From assembly GCA_902553315.1 (NCBI GenBank), contig CACDKN010000002.1, positions 129,050 to 193,049 of the forward strand: a stretch of 64,000 nucleotides of DNA, in the 5' to 3' direction. Both the position numbers and the translations under genes were made by a program. Position 1 is the first letter of the stretch, and each line of letters begins with the position of its first letter. Below, one piece after another: positions 42,878-51,437 of the stretch. This DNA comes from AG-339-G14 sp902553315 (GTDB lineage: Bacteria; Pseudomonadota; Gammaproteobacteria; Magnimaribacterales; AG-339-G14). The notes under the pieces were generated by a model. The model had not been told where the DNA came from and ran no database searches. It saw only the letters and a program-made list of their open reading frames with translations.

Positions 42878-44122
42878 ATGTTGTCGAAAGATTTATCTTT
42901 TTTCATAGCCATTAGATTTCTAAGATCCCGAAAGCAAGGGTTTCTTTCCTTTGTTACAGCTTTAGCATTTTCATGTGTTGCACTTGGAGTTGCAGTCTTG
43001 ATTGTTGTGACCTCTGTAATGAATGGATTTGAAACAGAACTAAGAGAAAGAATCTTAAAAACTATTCCACACGCTTCTATTGAGGGTATTCAACCAATAA
43101 AAGACTGGCGATCTATATATTCAAAATTAAAAAAAAATGAAGATATTGTTGGTTTGGCTCCCTTTATTGAAAGTCAATCTTTGCTCTCGAATAAAGGAGA
43201 AGTTTTTGGAACAAAAATCTTTGGGATTCTTCCAGAATACGAAACGTCAGTTTCAGTAGTCGAAGATTTCATGTTGCAGGGTTCTTTTGATTCATTAAAA
43301 GAAAATTCTTTTAATATTGTTTTAGGCCTTTCTCAAAGTAGAAAACTAAACGTAGGTATTGGTGATGAAATAGCTTTAATGATTCCAGACGCCAACGCAA
43401 CATTTGCAGGGTATTTCCCTAAGATTAAAACTTTTACTGTTTCAGGAATTTTTAGAGTTGGTTCTCCAGAGTTGGATCAAACCAATTCATTTATAAATCT
43501 AAGTGATGCAGCAAAATTAATGTCATTGGACCAGAAGGTCCATGGAATAAGGTTGAAGTTTAATGATTTATTTAAAGCAACTTCACTATCTTGGATCGCA
43601 TTAGGAGAAGCTGAGACGCAAACGAATGAACTATTAATTTCTAAAGATTGGACTAATACTTATGGATCTCTTTTTGAAGCAATTATGCAAGAAAGAGTTC
43701 TAGTGGGACTTCTTCTTTTTTTAATAATAGTTGTTGCTGCATTTAACATTATTTCTATGTTGGTAATGATGATAAATGATAAGAGATCACAACTCGCTAT
43801 ACTTAAAACAATTGGAATGTCGAATTACGAAATTCAAAAAATATTTGTTTATTTAGGTTCTATAATTTCTATTATTGGTACATTCATTGGGTTGATTATA
43901 GGGCTATTGCTAACCTATTTTCTTTCAACTGATTATATGGAAGCTTTAATGAGCTTTCTCATGAGAGATTCTTATTTCATAGATTATTTTCCCACAGATG
44001 TAAGGTGGTTCTGGGTATTTATGATTTTGTTCGCATCTTTGATAACCACAATTTCTGTTTGTTTGTATCCAGCTAGACTCGCGTCAAAAATTTATCCATC
44101 TCAGGTATTGAGAAATGAATAA
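42878..44122 (+). CDS. Lipoprotein-releasing ABC transporter permease (LolC/LolE type)
   Basis: A 414-residue inner-membrane permease that extracts lipoproteins for LolA. It has the family N terminus with IAIRFLRSRKQGFLSFV (9-25), a first helix near 26-50, a ~200-residue periplasmic domain, and three C-terminal helices with FNIISMLVMMINDKR and the coupling-helix sequence QLAILKTIGMSNYEI near 302-316. Only one permease gene is present beside lolD, rather than lolC plus lolE. The gene therefore probably makes a homodimeric (LolF-like) transporter unless a second copy lies elsewhere. It overlaps lolD by eight bases. Confidence 0.92.
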   Translation: MLSKDLSFFIAIRFLRSRKQGFLSFVTALAFSCVALGVAVLIVVTSVMNGFETELRERILKTIPHASIEGIQPIKDWRSIYSKLKKNEDIVGLAPFIESQSLLSNKGEVFGTKIFGILPEYETSVSVVEDFMLQGSFDSLKENSFNIVLGLSQSRKLNVGIGDEIALMIPDANATFAGYFPKIKTFTVSGIFRVGSPELDQTNSFINLSDAAKLMSLDQKVHGIRLKFNDLFKATSLSWIALGEAETQTNELLISKDWTNTYGSLFEAIMQERVLVGLLLFLIIVVAAFNIISMLVMMINDKRSQLAILKTIGMSNYEIQKIFVYLGSIISIIGTFIGLIIGLLLTYFLSTDYMEALMSFLMRDSYFIDYFPTDVRWFWVFMILFASLITTISVCLYPARLASKIYPSQVLRNE

Positions 44123-44786
44123 AGTGTTTGCTGCGGAGCAATTAAGTAAAACCTTTGATCCAGATACATCTCCAATACATGCAGTAAAAGACGTAAGTCT
44201 TGAAATTTGTGAAAACGAAATAATCGTTTTAACTGGTAGATCTGGCTCAGGAAAATCAACTTTACTTCATCTTTTGGCTGGTTTGGAAAAAAAGACTTCT
44301 GGCTCTATATTCTTTAAAGAAAATGATTATGACAATCTAAAGCCTAATGAATTAACTAGTTTGAGGAGAGCTGAAATGGGGTTTGTTTATCAATTTCATT
44401 ATTTATTAAACGAACTTTCAGCTCAAGAAAATGTTTCTTTGCCTTTAAAATTAAATAACGTGAATCAAGACAAAGCAAACGCAGCCTCTATTGAGATTTT
44501 GGATTCACTTGGTTTGGGGCATCGAATAGATCATAAACCTAGTGAACTATCAGGCGGAGAAAAACAAAGAGTCGCAATAGCGAGATCACTAGTTCATTCG
44601 CCAAGTTTAGTAATTTTAGATGAACCTACTGGAGATTTAGACACGCAGACATCATTAGAAGTCATAAACTCTTTAAAAAAATTTGTTAGTGACAAAAAAT
44701 CTTCTCTATTAATTGCAACTCATGATGATAATTTTCAAAAAATAGCCGACCGAAAATTAATGATGGATTCGGGCATAATAGAATAA
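44115..44786 (+). CDS. lolD: Lipoprotein-releasing ABC transporter ATPase LolD
   Basis: A 223-residue ABC ATPase. Walker A is GRSGSGKST near 41-49, the Q-loop follows in FVYQFHYLLNEL, the signature is LSGGEKQRVA near 143, and Walker B is LVILDEPTGDLD. The MacB/LolD-type lengths and the FHYLLNEL sequence are characteristic. It forms the motor of the lipoprotein exporter with the permease encoded immediately upstream. The exbB ATG follows its stop without a gap. Confidence 0.95.
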   Translation: MNKVFAAEQLSKTFDPDTSPIHAVKDVSLEICENEIIVLTGRSGSGKSTLLHLLAGLEKKTSGSIFFKENDYDNLKPNELTSLRRAEMGFVYQFHYLLNELSAQENVSLPLKLNNVNQDKANAASIEILDSLGLGHRIDHKPSELSGGEKQRVAIARSLVHSPSLVILDEPTGDLDTQTSLEVINSLKKFVSDKKSSLLIATHDDNFQKIADRKLMMDSGIIE

Positions 44787-45389
44787 ATGAGCTATATAAT
44801 TTTGTCAGGTGGAGTAATAATTTGGCCCATCATTTTATTATCAATAATTTCTTTAGCCATTGTTTTTGAAAAAACTTGGAATCTAGCTAGAGACATTATT
44901 TTGCCAAAGAATCTCAGAGAAAATTTAATATTTCAAATTTCTGAGAATGTTATTTCAGAAAAAAAAATAAAAAAAATGTCAAACGACTCGGTCCTTGGAA
45001 ATATTTTTGCAAGCTTACTGAATGAAAAGGTAAGAGATAAATCAAATTTGAGAATGAGAGCTGAGGAAGCCGGGAGGTTCGAGATAAACCGATTAGAGCA
45101 ATACTTATCTCTTCTTGGAACTATTGCTACTGTCTCACCCATTTTAGGTTTATTGGGAACAGTTGTCGGTATGATAAATATTTTTAGCAATCTTTTGGAA
45201 TCAAATATGGGATCTACTAGTCCATTGGCTGGAGGTATTGCTGAGGCACTTGTAACTACTGCAGCAGGTTTGATTGTTGCTATTCCCACCTTAATTTTTT
45301 ATCGACACTTCACCCGAATTATTGAAAATTACTCTCTGGAGTTGGAAGAAGAGGCTAATAAATTTATTGATTACTTGATTAAAGAATGA
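44787..45389 (+). CDS. exbB: ExbB/TolQ-family proton channel protein
   Basis: A 200-residue inner-membrane protein with three helices, about 5-25, 105-130 and 148-170. The conserved TIATVSPILGLLGTVVGMI segment near 111-129 and the AEALVTTAAGLIVAIP segment near 152-167 line the proton path. It energises TonB through ExbB-ExbD. ExbB is preferred to TolQ because the next gene is exbD-like and TonB receptors occur nearby, though a dual role cannot be excluded. It overlaps exbD by four bases. Confidence 0.9.
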   Translation: MSYIILSGGVIIWPIILLSIISLAIVFEKTWNLARDIILPKNLRENLIFQISENVISEKKIKKMSNDSVLGNIFASLLNEKVRDKSNLRMRAEEAGRFEINRLEQYLSLLGTIATVSPILGLLGTVVGMINIFSNLLESNMGSTSPLAGGIAEALVTTAAGLIVAIPTLIFYRHFTRIIENYSLELEEEANKFIDYLIKE

Positions 45390-45796
45390 AATTTTTGAGA
45401 AAGAAAAGTTCAGAGATATCTTTAGAAGTTACTCCATTGATAGATATAGTTTTTCTGTTACTCATTTTCTTTATTTTAAATAGTCAATTTGAAAAATTGA
45501 CATTGATGGAATTAAACCTTCCTAAAGTAAATAGCGAGCAACTTAATGAAATAAACGGCAAAAATCTTGTAATTGAAATCACTGCAATTGAGGAAATCAT
45601 CCTTAACGGACAAAAACTTTCAGAAATAACTTTCAAATCTCTTAATAATCATATTAAAGAAAATTTTTCTCAATTTAGCTCGGCTGTGATTTCTGCAGAT
45701 TCAAATACAAAATATAAATATTTAGTTACTATTATGGATGTTCTTAACAGAAATAATTTTGAAACAGTTGAAATAAATGCAACAGAGCTCAAATAG
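45386..45796 (+). CDS. exbD: ExbD/TolR-family protein
   Basis: A 136-residue protein with one N-terminal helix. The LEVTPLIDIVFLLLIFFIL segment near 13-31 holds the proton-carrying Asp in PLIDIVF. The periplasmic part, ending in DVLNRNNFETVEI, fits the ExbD fold. It acts with ExbB to harness proton-motive force. Gene order exbB-exbD-msbA-lpxK-kdsB is found in several gammaproteobacteria. Confidence 0.92.
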   Translation: MKFLRKKSSEISLEVTPLIDIVFLLLIFFILNSQFEKLTLMELNLPKVNSEQLNEINGKNLVIEITAIEEIILNGQKLSEITFKSLNNHIKENFSQFSSAVISADSNTKYKYLVTIMDVLNRNNFETVEINATELK

Positions 45797-45801
45797 TATT
45801 A

Positions 45802-48576
45802 ATGGCTAAAAAAAAATCTAATTACGCCAGATTAATTGGTTATGTATTACCAAGTTATGGGTTATTTCTAGTAAGTTTTATTGGATTTTTTATTTTTGCT
45901 GGCTCCCAAGTAGCGATTGCCGAATGGTTTAGGCAAATAGTTGATTTTGTTTCAAACCCAAAATCAGACCAATATTTATTTTTGCCTATTGCCTTGGTGG
46001 TATTGGCGCTTATTAGAGGAATTGGATTTTATTTAGGCTCATATTTTATGGCATTTGTAGCTACAAAACTTGTTCACGATTTGAGATCAGATTTATTTGT
46101 AACTTTAGTTAATCTACCTTCAAAGTTTTTTGACTCAAATACGAGTGGGCATCTTTTGTCTAGAATCACATTCAACGTCTCTCAAGTAAGTGAGGCAGGC
46201 ACAGAAGCCATAAAAATCATTTTACGAGAAGGGTTAATTGTAATCGGCTTACTAAGCTATTTAATTTATTTAAATTGGCAACTAACCTTGGTATTAGTTT
46301 TTACGAGTCCGTTTATTGCAGGAATAGTATATTTAGCTGGAAGAAGGCTTAGAAGAGTAAGCACTAGAATTCAAAACGCAATGGGCGATGTAACACATTT
46401 AAGTTCAGAATCTATTAACGCTAATAAAGAAGTAAAGTTATTTGGACGACAAGAATCAGAATTTAAAAAATTAGTCTCAGCCAGCGAACACAATAGGATT
46501 CAGACTTTGAAACTTGAATCTACGAATGCGATTTCTTCCCCCTTGATTCAAGTTATCTTATCGATTGCTCTAGCAACTATCACTTGGTTCGCTATTGATG
46601 CTTCTGTTATAACCAATATGTCTTCTGGGACATTTATTGCTTTTTTTGGAGCCGCAGCGATGCTTGCAAAACCCATAAGACAATTGTCGACAACTAACTC
46701 CATGATTCAAAGGGGGCTAGCAGCTGCCGAAGCAATATTCAGTCAGATTGATGAAAAAGACGAATTGGATGAGGGTAAGCACGAATTAAAAGAAGTCGAC
46801 GGAGAAATTGAATTTAAAAATGTAAATTTTCAATATGATCAAACGGATATAAGCTCTCTTGAGGAAATAAATTTTTCTGTTTCTAAAGGATCTACTTTAG
46901 CAATTGTTGGATCATCCGGAGCGGGTAAATCAACACTTGTTAACTTGATACCAAGATTTTATGAAGTGACCGACGGAGAAGTCCGAATTGATGGAAAGAA
47001 TGTAAAAGATTTTAGCCTTAAATCTTTGCGTTCGGAAATTTCTTTTGTCAGTCAAAATACAGTTTTATTTAATGACTCTATCTATAACAATATAAGTTTT
47101 GCTGACCCTGAGGCCAATAGGGATAAAGTTATAGAGGCGGCTAAAAAAGCACACGCAGATGAATTTATTGAGCGTTTACCACAAGGTTATGATACAAAAA
47201 TAGGAGACGATGGAACGTTATTATCAGGTGGACAAAAACAAAGAATAGCTATAGCCAGAGCTTTGCTAAAAAATTGTTCTATCTTAATTCTGGATGAAGC
47301 AACCTCAGCTCTTGATTCTGAATCTGAGAAATTAGTTCAAGAGGCTGTAGATAACTTAAAACTAGGAAAAACGACAATTGTTATTGCTCATAGATTGTCT
47401 ACTGTAGAAAGTGCCGATGAAATTTTGGTGCTCGGAAAAGGGAGAATACTTGAGAGAGGTTCACATGATTTCTTAATAGAAAAAAAAGGCGAATATTTTG
47501 AACTATATAAAAATCAATTTGTTGATAAAGAGCCATCAAAGGAAGTTCAAAAACCTATATTCATTCCCAAATTAAAGATAGATGAATCCTCACACGCCAA
47601 TTTTATTGAAACAGCTTGGTATAAAAATAAATTATGGATTAAATTATTCTATCCTTTGTCAGTTTTTTTCAATTTAATAAGCAGTTATAGAAGACGACAA
47701 TTATCAAAATCCTCTTGGAAACCTAAAGTTAAGACCATAGTTGTAGGCAATATTACAGTTGGCGGTAATGGTAAGACACCTTTTGTAATATGGTTAGCAA
47801 ACCTGTTAAAAAAGAATGGATATAAACCAGGAATTGTTTCAAGAGGATATAAAAGTACCTCAAAAAATTTCCCTTTAGAAGTTGATTCTGAAACAGATGT
47901 TTATAGTTCGGGCGATGAGCCAAAAATTATTTTTAATTCAACTAAATGTCCAGTTGTAATCGGACCTAATAGAGTCAAATCTTCGAAATATCTATTAAAT
48001 AAACATGAATGTAACGTTTTAATAACGGACGACGGCCTTCAGCACTATTCTTTAGGAAGAGATGTAGAGATCGCTATGGTTGATGGAATAAAAAAGTTTG
48101 GGAATAAATTGACTCTCCCTTCAGGACCATTGAGAGAACCAATCAACAGACTTGAAGAAGTTGATTTTGTTGTGAACACTAATTCTTTTTTAAAAAAAGA
48201 AGATGAAAGAAAAAATAATGAATTTTTAATGACTTATAAACCTATTTCGTGGATAAACATTAATTCAAAGAGACAAATTGAAATTCACGAATGGCCTTAT
48301 AAAAAGATAGTCCATGCAGTGGCCGGTATATCTAATCCAGGAAATTTCTTTTCATCGTTAAGAAGCTTAGGGTTTGAGGTAGTCGAACATATTTTTCCCG
48401 ATCATTACAATTTTTCAAAAAATGATTTTGAAAACCTTTTAGACTTGCCAGTCATAATGACAGAAAAAGACGCAGTAAAATGTGAGTTCTTGGATGACAA
48501 CTTTTGGTATTTAAAAATCGAAGCTCAAATTTCTGAGGGTATGGAACAAAAAATTATTGAGCAAATGAAATCTTGA
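45802..48576 (+). CDS. msbA-lpxK: MsbA-LpxK fusion: lipid A flippase joined to lipid A 4'-kinase
   Basis: One uninterrupted 924-residue frame encodes two complete lipid A proteins. Residues 1-575 are MsbA: a six-helix ABC membrane domain, Walker A GSSGAGKST (370-378), signature LSGGQ (474-478), Walker B ILILDEA (494-500) and H530. Residues ~600-924 are LpxK, tetraacyldisaccharide 4'-kinase: an N-terminal amphipathic anchor (601-630), P-loop VGNITVGGNGKTP (648-660), SRGYKST, DDGLQH (743-748) and PDHYNF near 866. The 25-residue linker is Pro- and Lys-rich. Both partners are normally separate neighbouring genes, and each looks full length, so this is fusion without loss. LpxK would phosphorylate lipid IVA precursor on the cytoplasmic side, directly beside the flippase. 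Confidence 0.93.
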   Translation: MAKKKSNYARLIGYVLPSYGLFLVSFIGFFIFAGSQVAIAEWFRQIVDFVSNPKSDQYLFLPIALVVLALIRGIGFYLGSYFMAFVATKLVHDLRSDLFVTLVNLPSKFFDSNTSGHLLSRITFNVSQVSEAGTEAIKIILREGLIVIGLLSYLIYLNWQLTLVLVFTSPFIAGIVYLAGRRLRRVSTRIQNAMGDVTHLSSESINANKEVKLFGRQESEFKKLVSASEHNRIQTLKLESTNAISSPLIQVILSIALATITWFAIDASVITNMSSGTFIAFFGAAAMLAKPIRQLSTTNSMIQRGLAAAEAIFSQIDEKDELDEGKHELKEVDGEIEFKNVNFQYDQTDISSLEEINFSVSKGSTLAIVGSSGAGKSTLVNLIPRFYEVTDGEVRIDGKNVKDFSLKSLRSEISFVSQNTVLFNDSIYNNISFADPEANRDKVIEAAKKAHADEFIERLPQGYDTKIGDDGTLLSGGQKQRIAIARALLKNCSILILDEATSALDSESEKLVQEAVDNLKLGKTTIVIAHRLSTVESADEILVLGKGRILERGSHDFLIEKKGEYFELYKNQFVDKEPSKEVQKPIFIPKLKIDESSHANFIETAWYKNKLWIKLFYPLSVFFNLISSYRRRQLSKSSWKPKVKTIVVGNITVGGNGKTPFVIWLANLLKKNGYKPGIVSRGYKSTSKNFPLEVDSETDVYSSGDEPKIIFNSTKCPVVIGPNRVKSSKYLLNKHECNVLITDDGLQHYSLGRDVEIAMVDGIKKFGNKLTLPSGPLREPINRLEEVDFVVNTNSFLKKEDERKNNEFLMTYKPISWININSKRQIEIHEWPYKKIVHAVAGISNPGNFFSSLRSLGFEVVEHIFPDHYNFSKNDFENLLDLPVIMTEKDAVKCEFLDDNFWYLKIEAQISEGMEQKIIEQMKS

Positions 48577-49292
48577 AGAAGGTTATTTTAATTCCTTCTA
48601 GACTTCAATCTGAGAGATTACCAGAGAAACCTCTTAAATTGATTGGAGACAAAACCATGATTAGACGGGTTTATGAGGCCGCTAAAAAGTCCGAGGCTGA
48701 CAATGTTGTCGTTGCGACTGATGCAGAGAAAATATTTGAAGAAGTAAAAAATTTTGGTGGCACAGCTTTGATGACAAAGTCAGATCATACAAACGGAACT
48801 GAAAGAATTTTTGAAGCTTCTGAAATTCTTGATTTAAAAGATGAAGATTATGTGGTGAACCTGCAAGGCGATGAACCTTTCACTGATCCAATTGACTTAA
48901 ATAAGATATTTTCCGTATTGGAGAATAATGAGTGTCAAATAGTTTCGTTATTTACAGATTTTAAAAAAGAATCTGATCTAGACGATTTGAATAAAGTGAA
49001 GGTTGAATTAAATGGTTCTAAGGCGAAATTATTTTATAGGGCTATTAAAGATGGATCGGATAATCCTTTCCTACATCTTGGAGTCTATGGCTTTAGATAT
49101 GAAGCACTGAGGAGATTTGTGGCTTTGCCTAAAACTGAAAATGAAGTGAGTTTAAAATTAGAACAGTTGAGGGCTTTAGATAACAATATCCAGATACACA
49201 TGGTTAAATCAGAAGCTAAAATTCATCTTGGCATAGATACTGTCAAAGATTTAGAACAAGCAAACAAGTTAATAGTAAATGATATCGAATAA
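48573..49292 (+). CDS. kdsB: CMP-KDO synthetase
   Basis: A 239-residue cytidylyltransferase that activates KDO for lipopolysaccharide core assembly. It opens with VILIPSRLQSERLPEKPL (4-21), followed by the nucleotide-site sequence VATDAEKI near 48. VVNLQGDEPF near 95 carries the Mg-binding Asp, and HLGVYGFRYEAL near 147 is also conserved. It starts with TTG overlapping the fusion gene's stop by four bases, and it overlaps murB by 14 bp. Presence of KDO synthesis implies a KDO-containing LPS. Confidence 0.95.
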   Translation: MKKVILIPSRLQSERLPEKPLKLIGDKTMIRRVYEAAKKSEADNVVVATDAEKIFEEVKNFGGTALMTKSDHTNGTERIFEASEILDLKDEDYVVNLQGDEPFTDPIDLNKIFSVLENNECQIVSLFTDFKKESDLDDLNKVKVELNGSKAKLFYRAIKDGSDNPFLHLGVYGFRYEALRRFVALPKTENEVSLKLEQLRALDNNIQIHMVKSEAKIHLGIDTVKDLEQANKLIVNDIE

Positions 49293-50253
49293 AAATTTAA
49301 AAGATCTAAATTCTTTAAAGCTTGAATATTCATGTAAGAATTATTTTGAGTTAAACAACCATCAAGACCTATTTGAATTATCAAAAGAGATTAGAAAGTC
49401 TAGTACTAGATTTTGGATATTAGGTGAGGGGACAAATGTAGTCATTTTAAAAAACTTAGACGGTTTAGTGATAAAAAATAATCTTTTGGGAATATCCTTC
49501 CAAGATAATTTTGTAAATTGTGCCTCTGGAGAAAATTGGGATAATTTAGTCAAGAGATGTTTAGAGCAAAAGCTGTATGGATTTGAAAATCTTTCTGGTA
49601 TTCCTGGCAGCGTTGGAGCCGGGCCCATTCAAAATATTGGAGCTTATGGAGTTGAGATTTCAAGTTTTATAGAGTACGTAGAAGTGTTCAACTTGATAAC
49701 AGGAAACTTTGAAGTGTTTGACGTAAATGATTGCAAATTTGCTTACAGAAATAGTATTTTTAAAGAATTACCTAATCATTTAATTACAAACATTAGATTT
49801 TCGCTTAGTACAAATTTTCAACCAAATTTATCTTATGAATCAATTCCTCAAGACTCAGAGATAAGTTCTGCTGAGGAGTTAAGAAATTTAATTCTTAGTA
49901 TTCGAAACGACCGACTTGTTAATCCTAATCAAGATCCAAATGTGGGCAGTTTTTTCAAAAATCCAATAGTCTCTAAGTCAAAACTAAAAGAGTTAAAGAA
50001 TAGTTTCCCGGAAATTAAATTTTATGATGTCGAACATGATCTTTATAAGATTTCAGCTGCCTGGTTAATAGAAAATATAGGAATGAAGGGAAAACAAGAT
50101 AAAAGTTGTGGAGTGTCTAAAAAGCATTCCTTGGTGCTAGTAAATTTTTCCGATAAATCAGAAAGTATTATCAATTTATCAAATAAAATAAAATCTATGA
50201 TCAAAAGTAGATTTGACTTAGAACTTGAAACTGAACCGACCTTTGTTCATTAA
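49279..50253 (+). CDS. murB: UDP-N-acetylenolpyruvoylglucosamine reductase
   Basis: A 324-residue FAD enzyme that reduces UDP-GlcNAc-enolpyruvate to UDP-MurNAc in peptidoglycan synthesis. FAD contacts are ILGEGTNVVI (47-56) and LSGIPGSVGAGPIQNIGAYG (105-124). The catalytic Ser is S224 in PNVGSFFKNP, and the C-terminal Glu occurs in ETEPTF. It is the type I enzyme, as in E. coli, by length and the presence of both insertion loops. It overlaps kdsB by 14 bp. Confidence 0.95.
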   Translation: MISNKNLKDLNSLKLEYSCKNYFELNNHQDLFELSKEIRKSSTRFWILGEGTNVVILKNLDGLVIKNNLLGISFQDNFVNCASGENWDNLVKRCLEQKLYGFENLSGIPGSVGAGPIQNIGAYGVEISSFIEYVEVFNLITGNFEVFDVNDCKFAYRNSIFKELPNHLITNIRFSLSTNFQPNLSYESIPQDSEISSAEELRNLILSIRNDRLVNPNQDPNVGSFFKNPIVSKSKLKELKNSFPEIKFYDVEHDLYKISAAWLIENIGMKGKQDKSCGVSKKHSLVLVNFSDKSESIINLSNKIKSMIKSRFDLELETEPTFVH

Positions 50254-50255
50254 TT

Positions 50256-50813
50256 ATGGTGTCAACAGTAAGTCTTTTTCAAAGTATTTTAGAAGCCCAA
50301 GAGAAAAACGGTGGGCTTCCGCCGGTAGAAAAGTGGAATCCTCCACTTTGTGAAAATGTAAACATGCGGATATCTCGTGACGGCAAATGGTATTTCATGA
50401 ACTCGATAATTTCTAGAGAGAAAATGGTTAATCTATTCAGTTCTGTCATAAGATTTGATGATGATGGATTTTATTACCTAGTAACACCTCATGAAAAAAT
50501 TAGATTAGTTGTAGAAGATAAACCCTTTGTGGTCACGACTTACAATAAAGAAATAGTAGATGGTCAAGAGACTTTTCTTTTCAAAACGAATGTTGGAGAT
50601 ATAGTTCCTTTGAATTCAAGCCACCCTTTAAGAATAGAAATTTCTGAATCCAATGAGCCTTCTCCTTATTTATTGGTTAGAAAGAACTTAGAAGCGCTTT
50701 TAACTAGAAACGTTTTTTATCAATTAGTAGAGGAAGCTAATTCAGATGAAATAAATAAAGAACTTTTTATTACAAGTTCAAAAGAGAGATTTAGTCTTGG
50801 AAGTTTTGAATAA
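50256..50813 (+). CDS. DUF1285 family protein
   Basis: A 185-residue soluble protein matching the DUF1285 family. Recognisable features are PPVEKWNPPLCENVNMRISRDGKWYFMNSI early in the protein, SREKMVNLFSSVIRFDDDG, and YYLVTPHEKIRLVVEDKPF. Function of the family is not established. It follows murB by two bases and closes the trpS-to-DUF1285 run. Confidence 0.85.
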   Translation: MVSTVSLFQSILEAQEKNGGLPPVEKWNPPLCENVNMRISRDGKWYFMNSIISREKMVNLFSSVIRFDDDGFYYLVTPHEKIRLVVEDKPFVVTTYNKEIVDGQETFLFKTNVGDIVPLNSSHPLRIEISESNEPSPYLLVRKNLEALLTRNVFYQLVEEANSDEINKELFITSSKERFSLGSFE

Positions 50814-50847
50814 AAAAACTAAAATTTATTAAAGTTAAGGAGTAATT

Positions 50848-51423
50848 ATGAAAAAGGTTTTAATTGTGATGGGTCTTATTTTTAGCATTAGTCTTTTCAG
50901 TTCTGATAATTCAAGCGCGGATTGGCAGATAAAAACTTATTCTTCAGCCGCACCTTCATTTATTGGTGACTTTGCCACAGTAATTGGGGGGAAAGGTGAT
51001 ATCTTAAGAAAAGGTTCTAATGGATGGACTTGTCAACATGGAAATCCAAGACCATTTCCTGAAACTGGCTGGAAATCTGCGCATGAGGCCATGCCAGTTT
51101 GTCACGACGATGAAGGAATGAAATGGATGATGGCATTAGGCGAAGGAACAAAACCAAACCTTTCAAGAGATTCTTTTATGTGGATGCTTCACGGTGATGT
51201 GGGCGAGGATAATTTGGTTCCTGGAGTTTTAGATAAAAAAGACACGACTCCTGGCCAATGGATTGAATCAGGTCCTCATTTGATGCTGATGCCTAAGGAT
51301 CCTAAGACATTAGAAAATTTCACTTCAGATTTTAGCAAAGGCGAGCCTTACGTTATGTTCCCAGGAACAGATTATGCTCATTTGATGATTCCCGTTGAAG
51401 GCTACTACCAGTATCAGAAATAA
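50848..51423 (+). CDS. Secreted protein of unknown function
   Basis: A 191-residue protein with a Sec signal peptide (about 1-24, ending near SSADW). The mature part has two Cys (NGWTCQHGN near 75 and MPVCHDDEG near 98) that could form a disulfide, and Met-, Trp- and His-rich stretches (EGMKWMMALG, FMWMLHGDVG, HLMLMPKD). That composition is compatible with metal or haem contact, but I recognise no family. An AAGGAG ribosome site precedes the ATG by six bases, so expression is likely good. It is probably a single gene, convergent with the ETF oxidoreductase. Confidence 0.65.
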   Translation: MKKVLIVMGLIFSISLFSSDNSSADWQIKTYSSAAPSFIGDFATVIGGKGDILRKGSNGWTCQHGNPRPFPETGWKSAHEAMPVCHDDEGMKWMMALGEGTKPNLSRDSFMWMLHGDVGEDNLVPGVLDKKDTTPGQWIESGPHLMLMPKDPKTLENFTSDFSKGEPYVMFPGTDYAHLMIPVEGYYQYQK

Positions 51424-51437
51424 TAGATTAACTTTAT

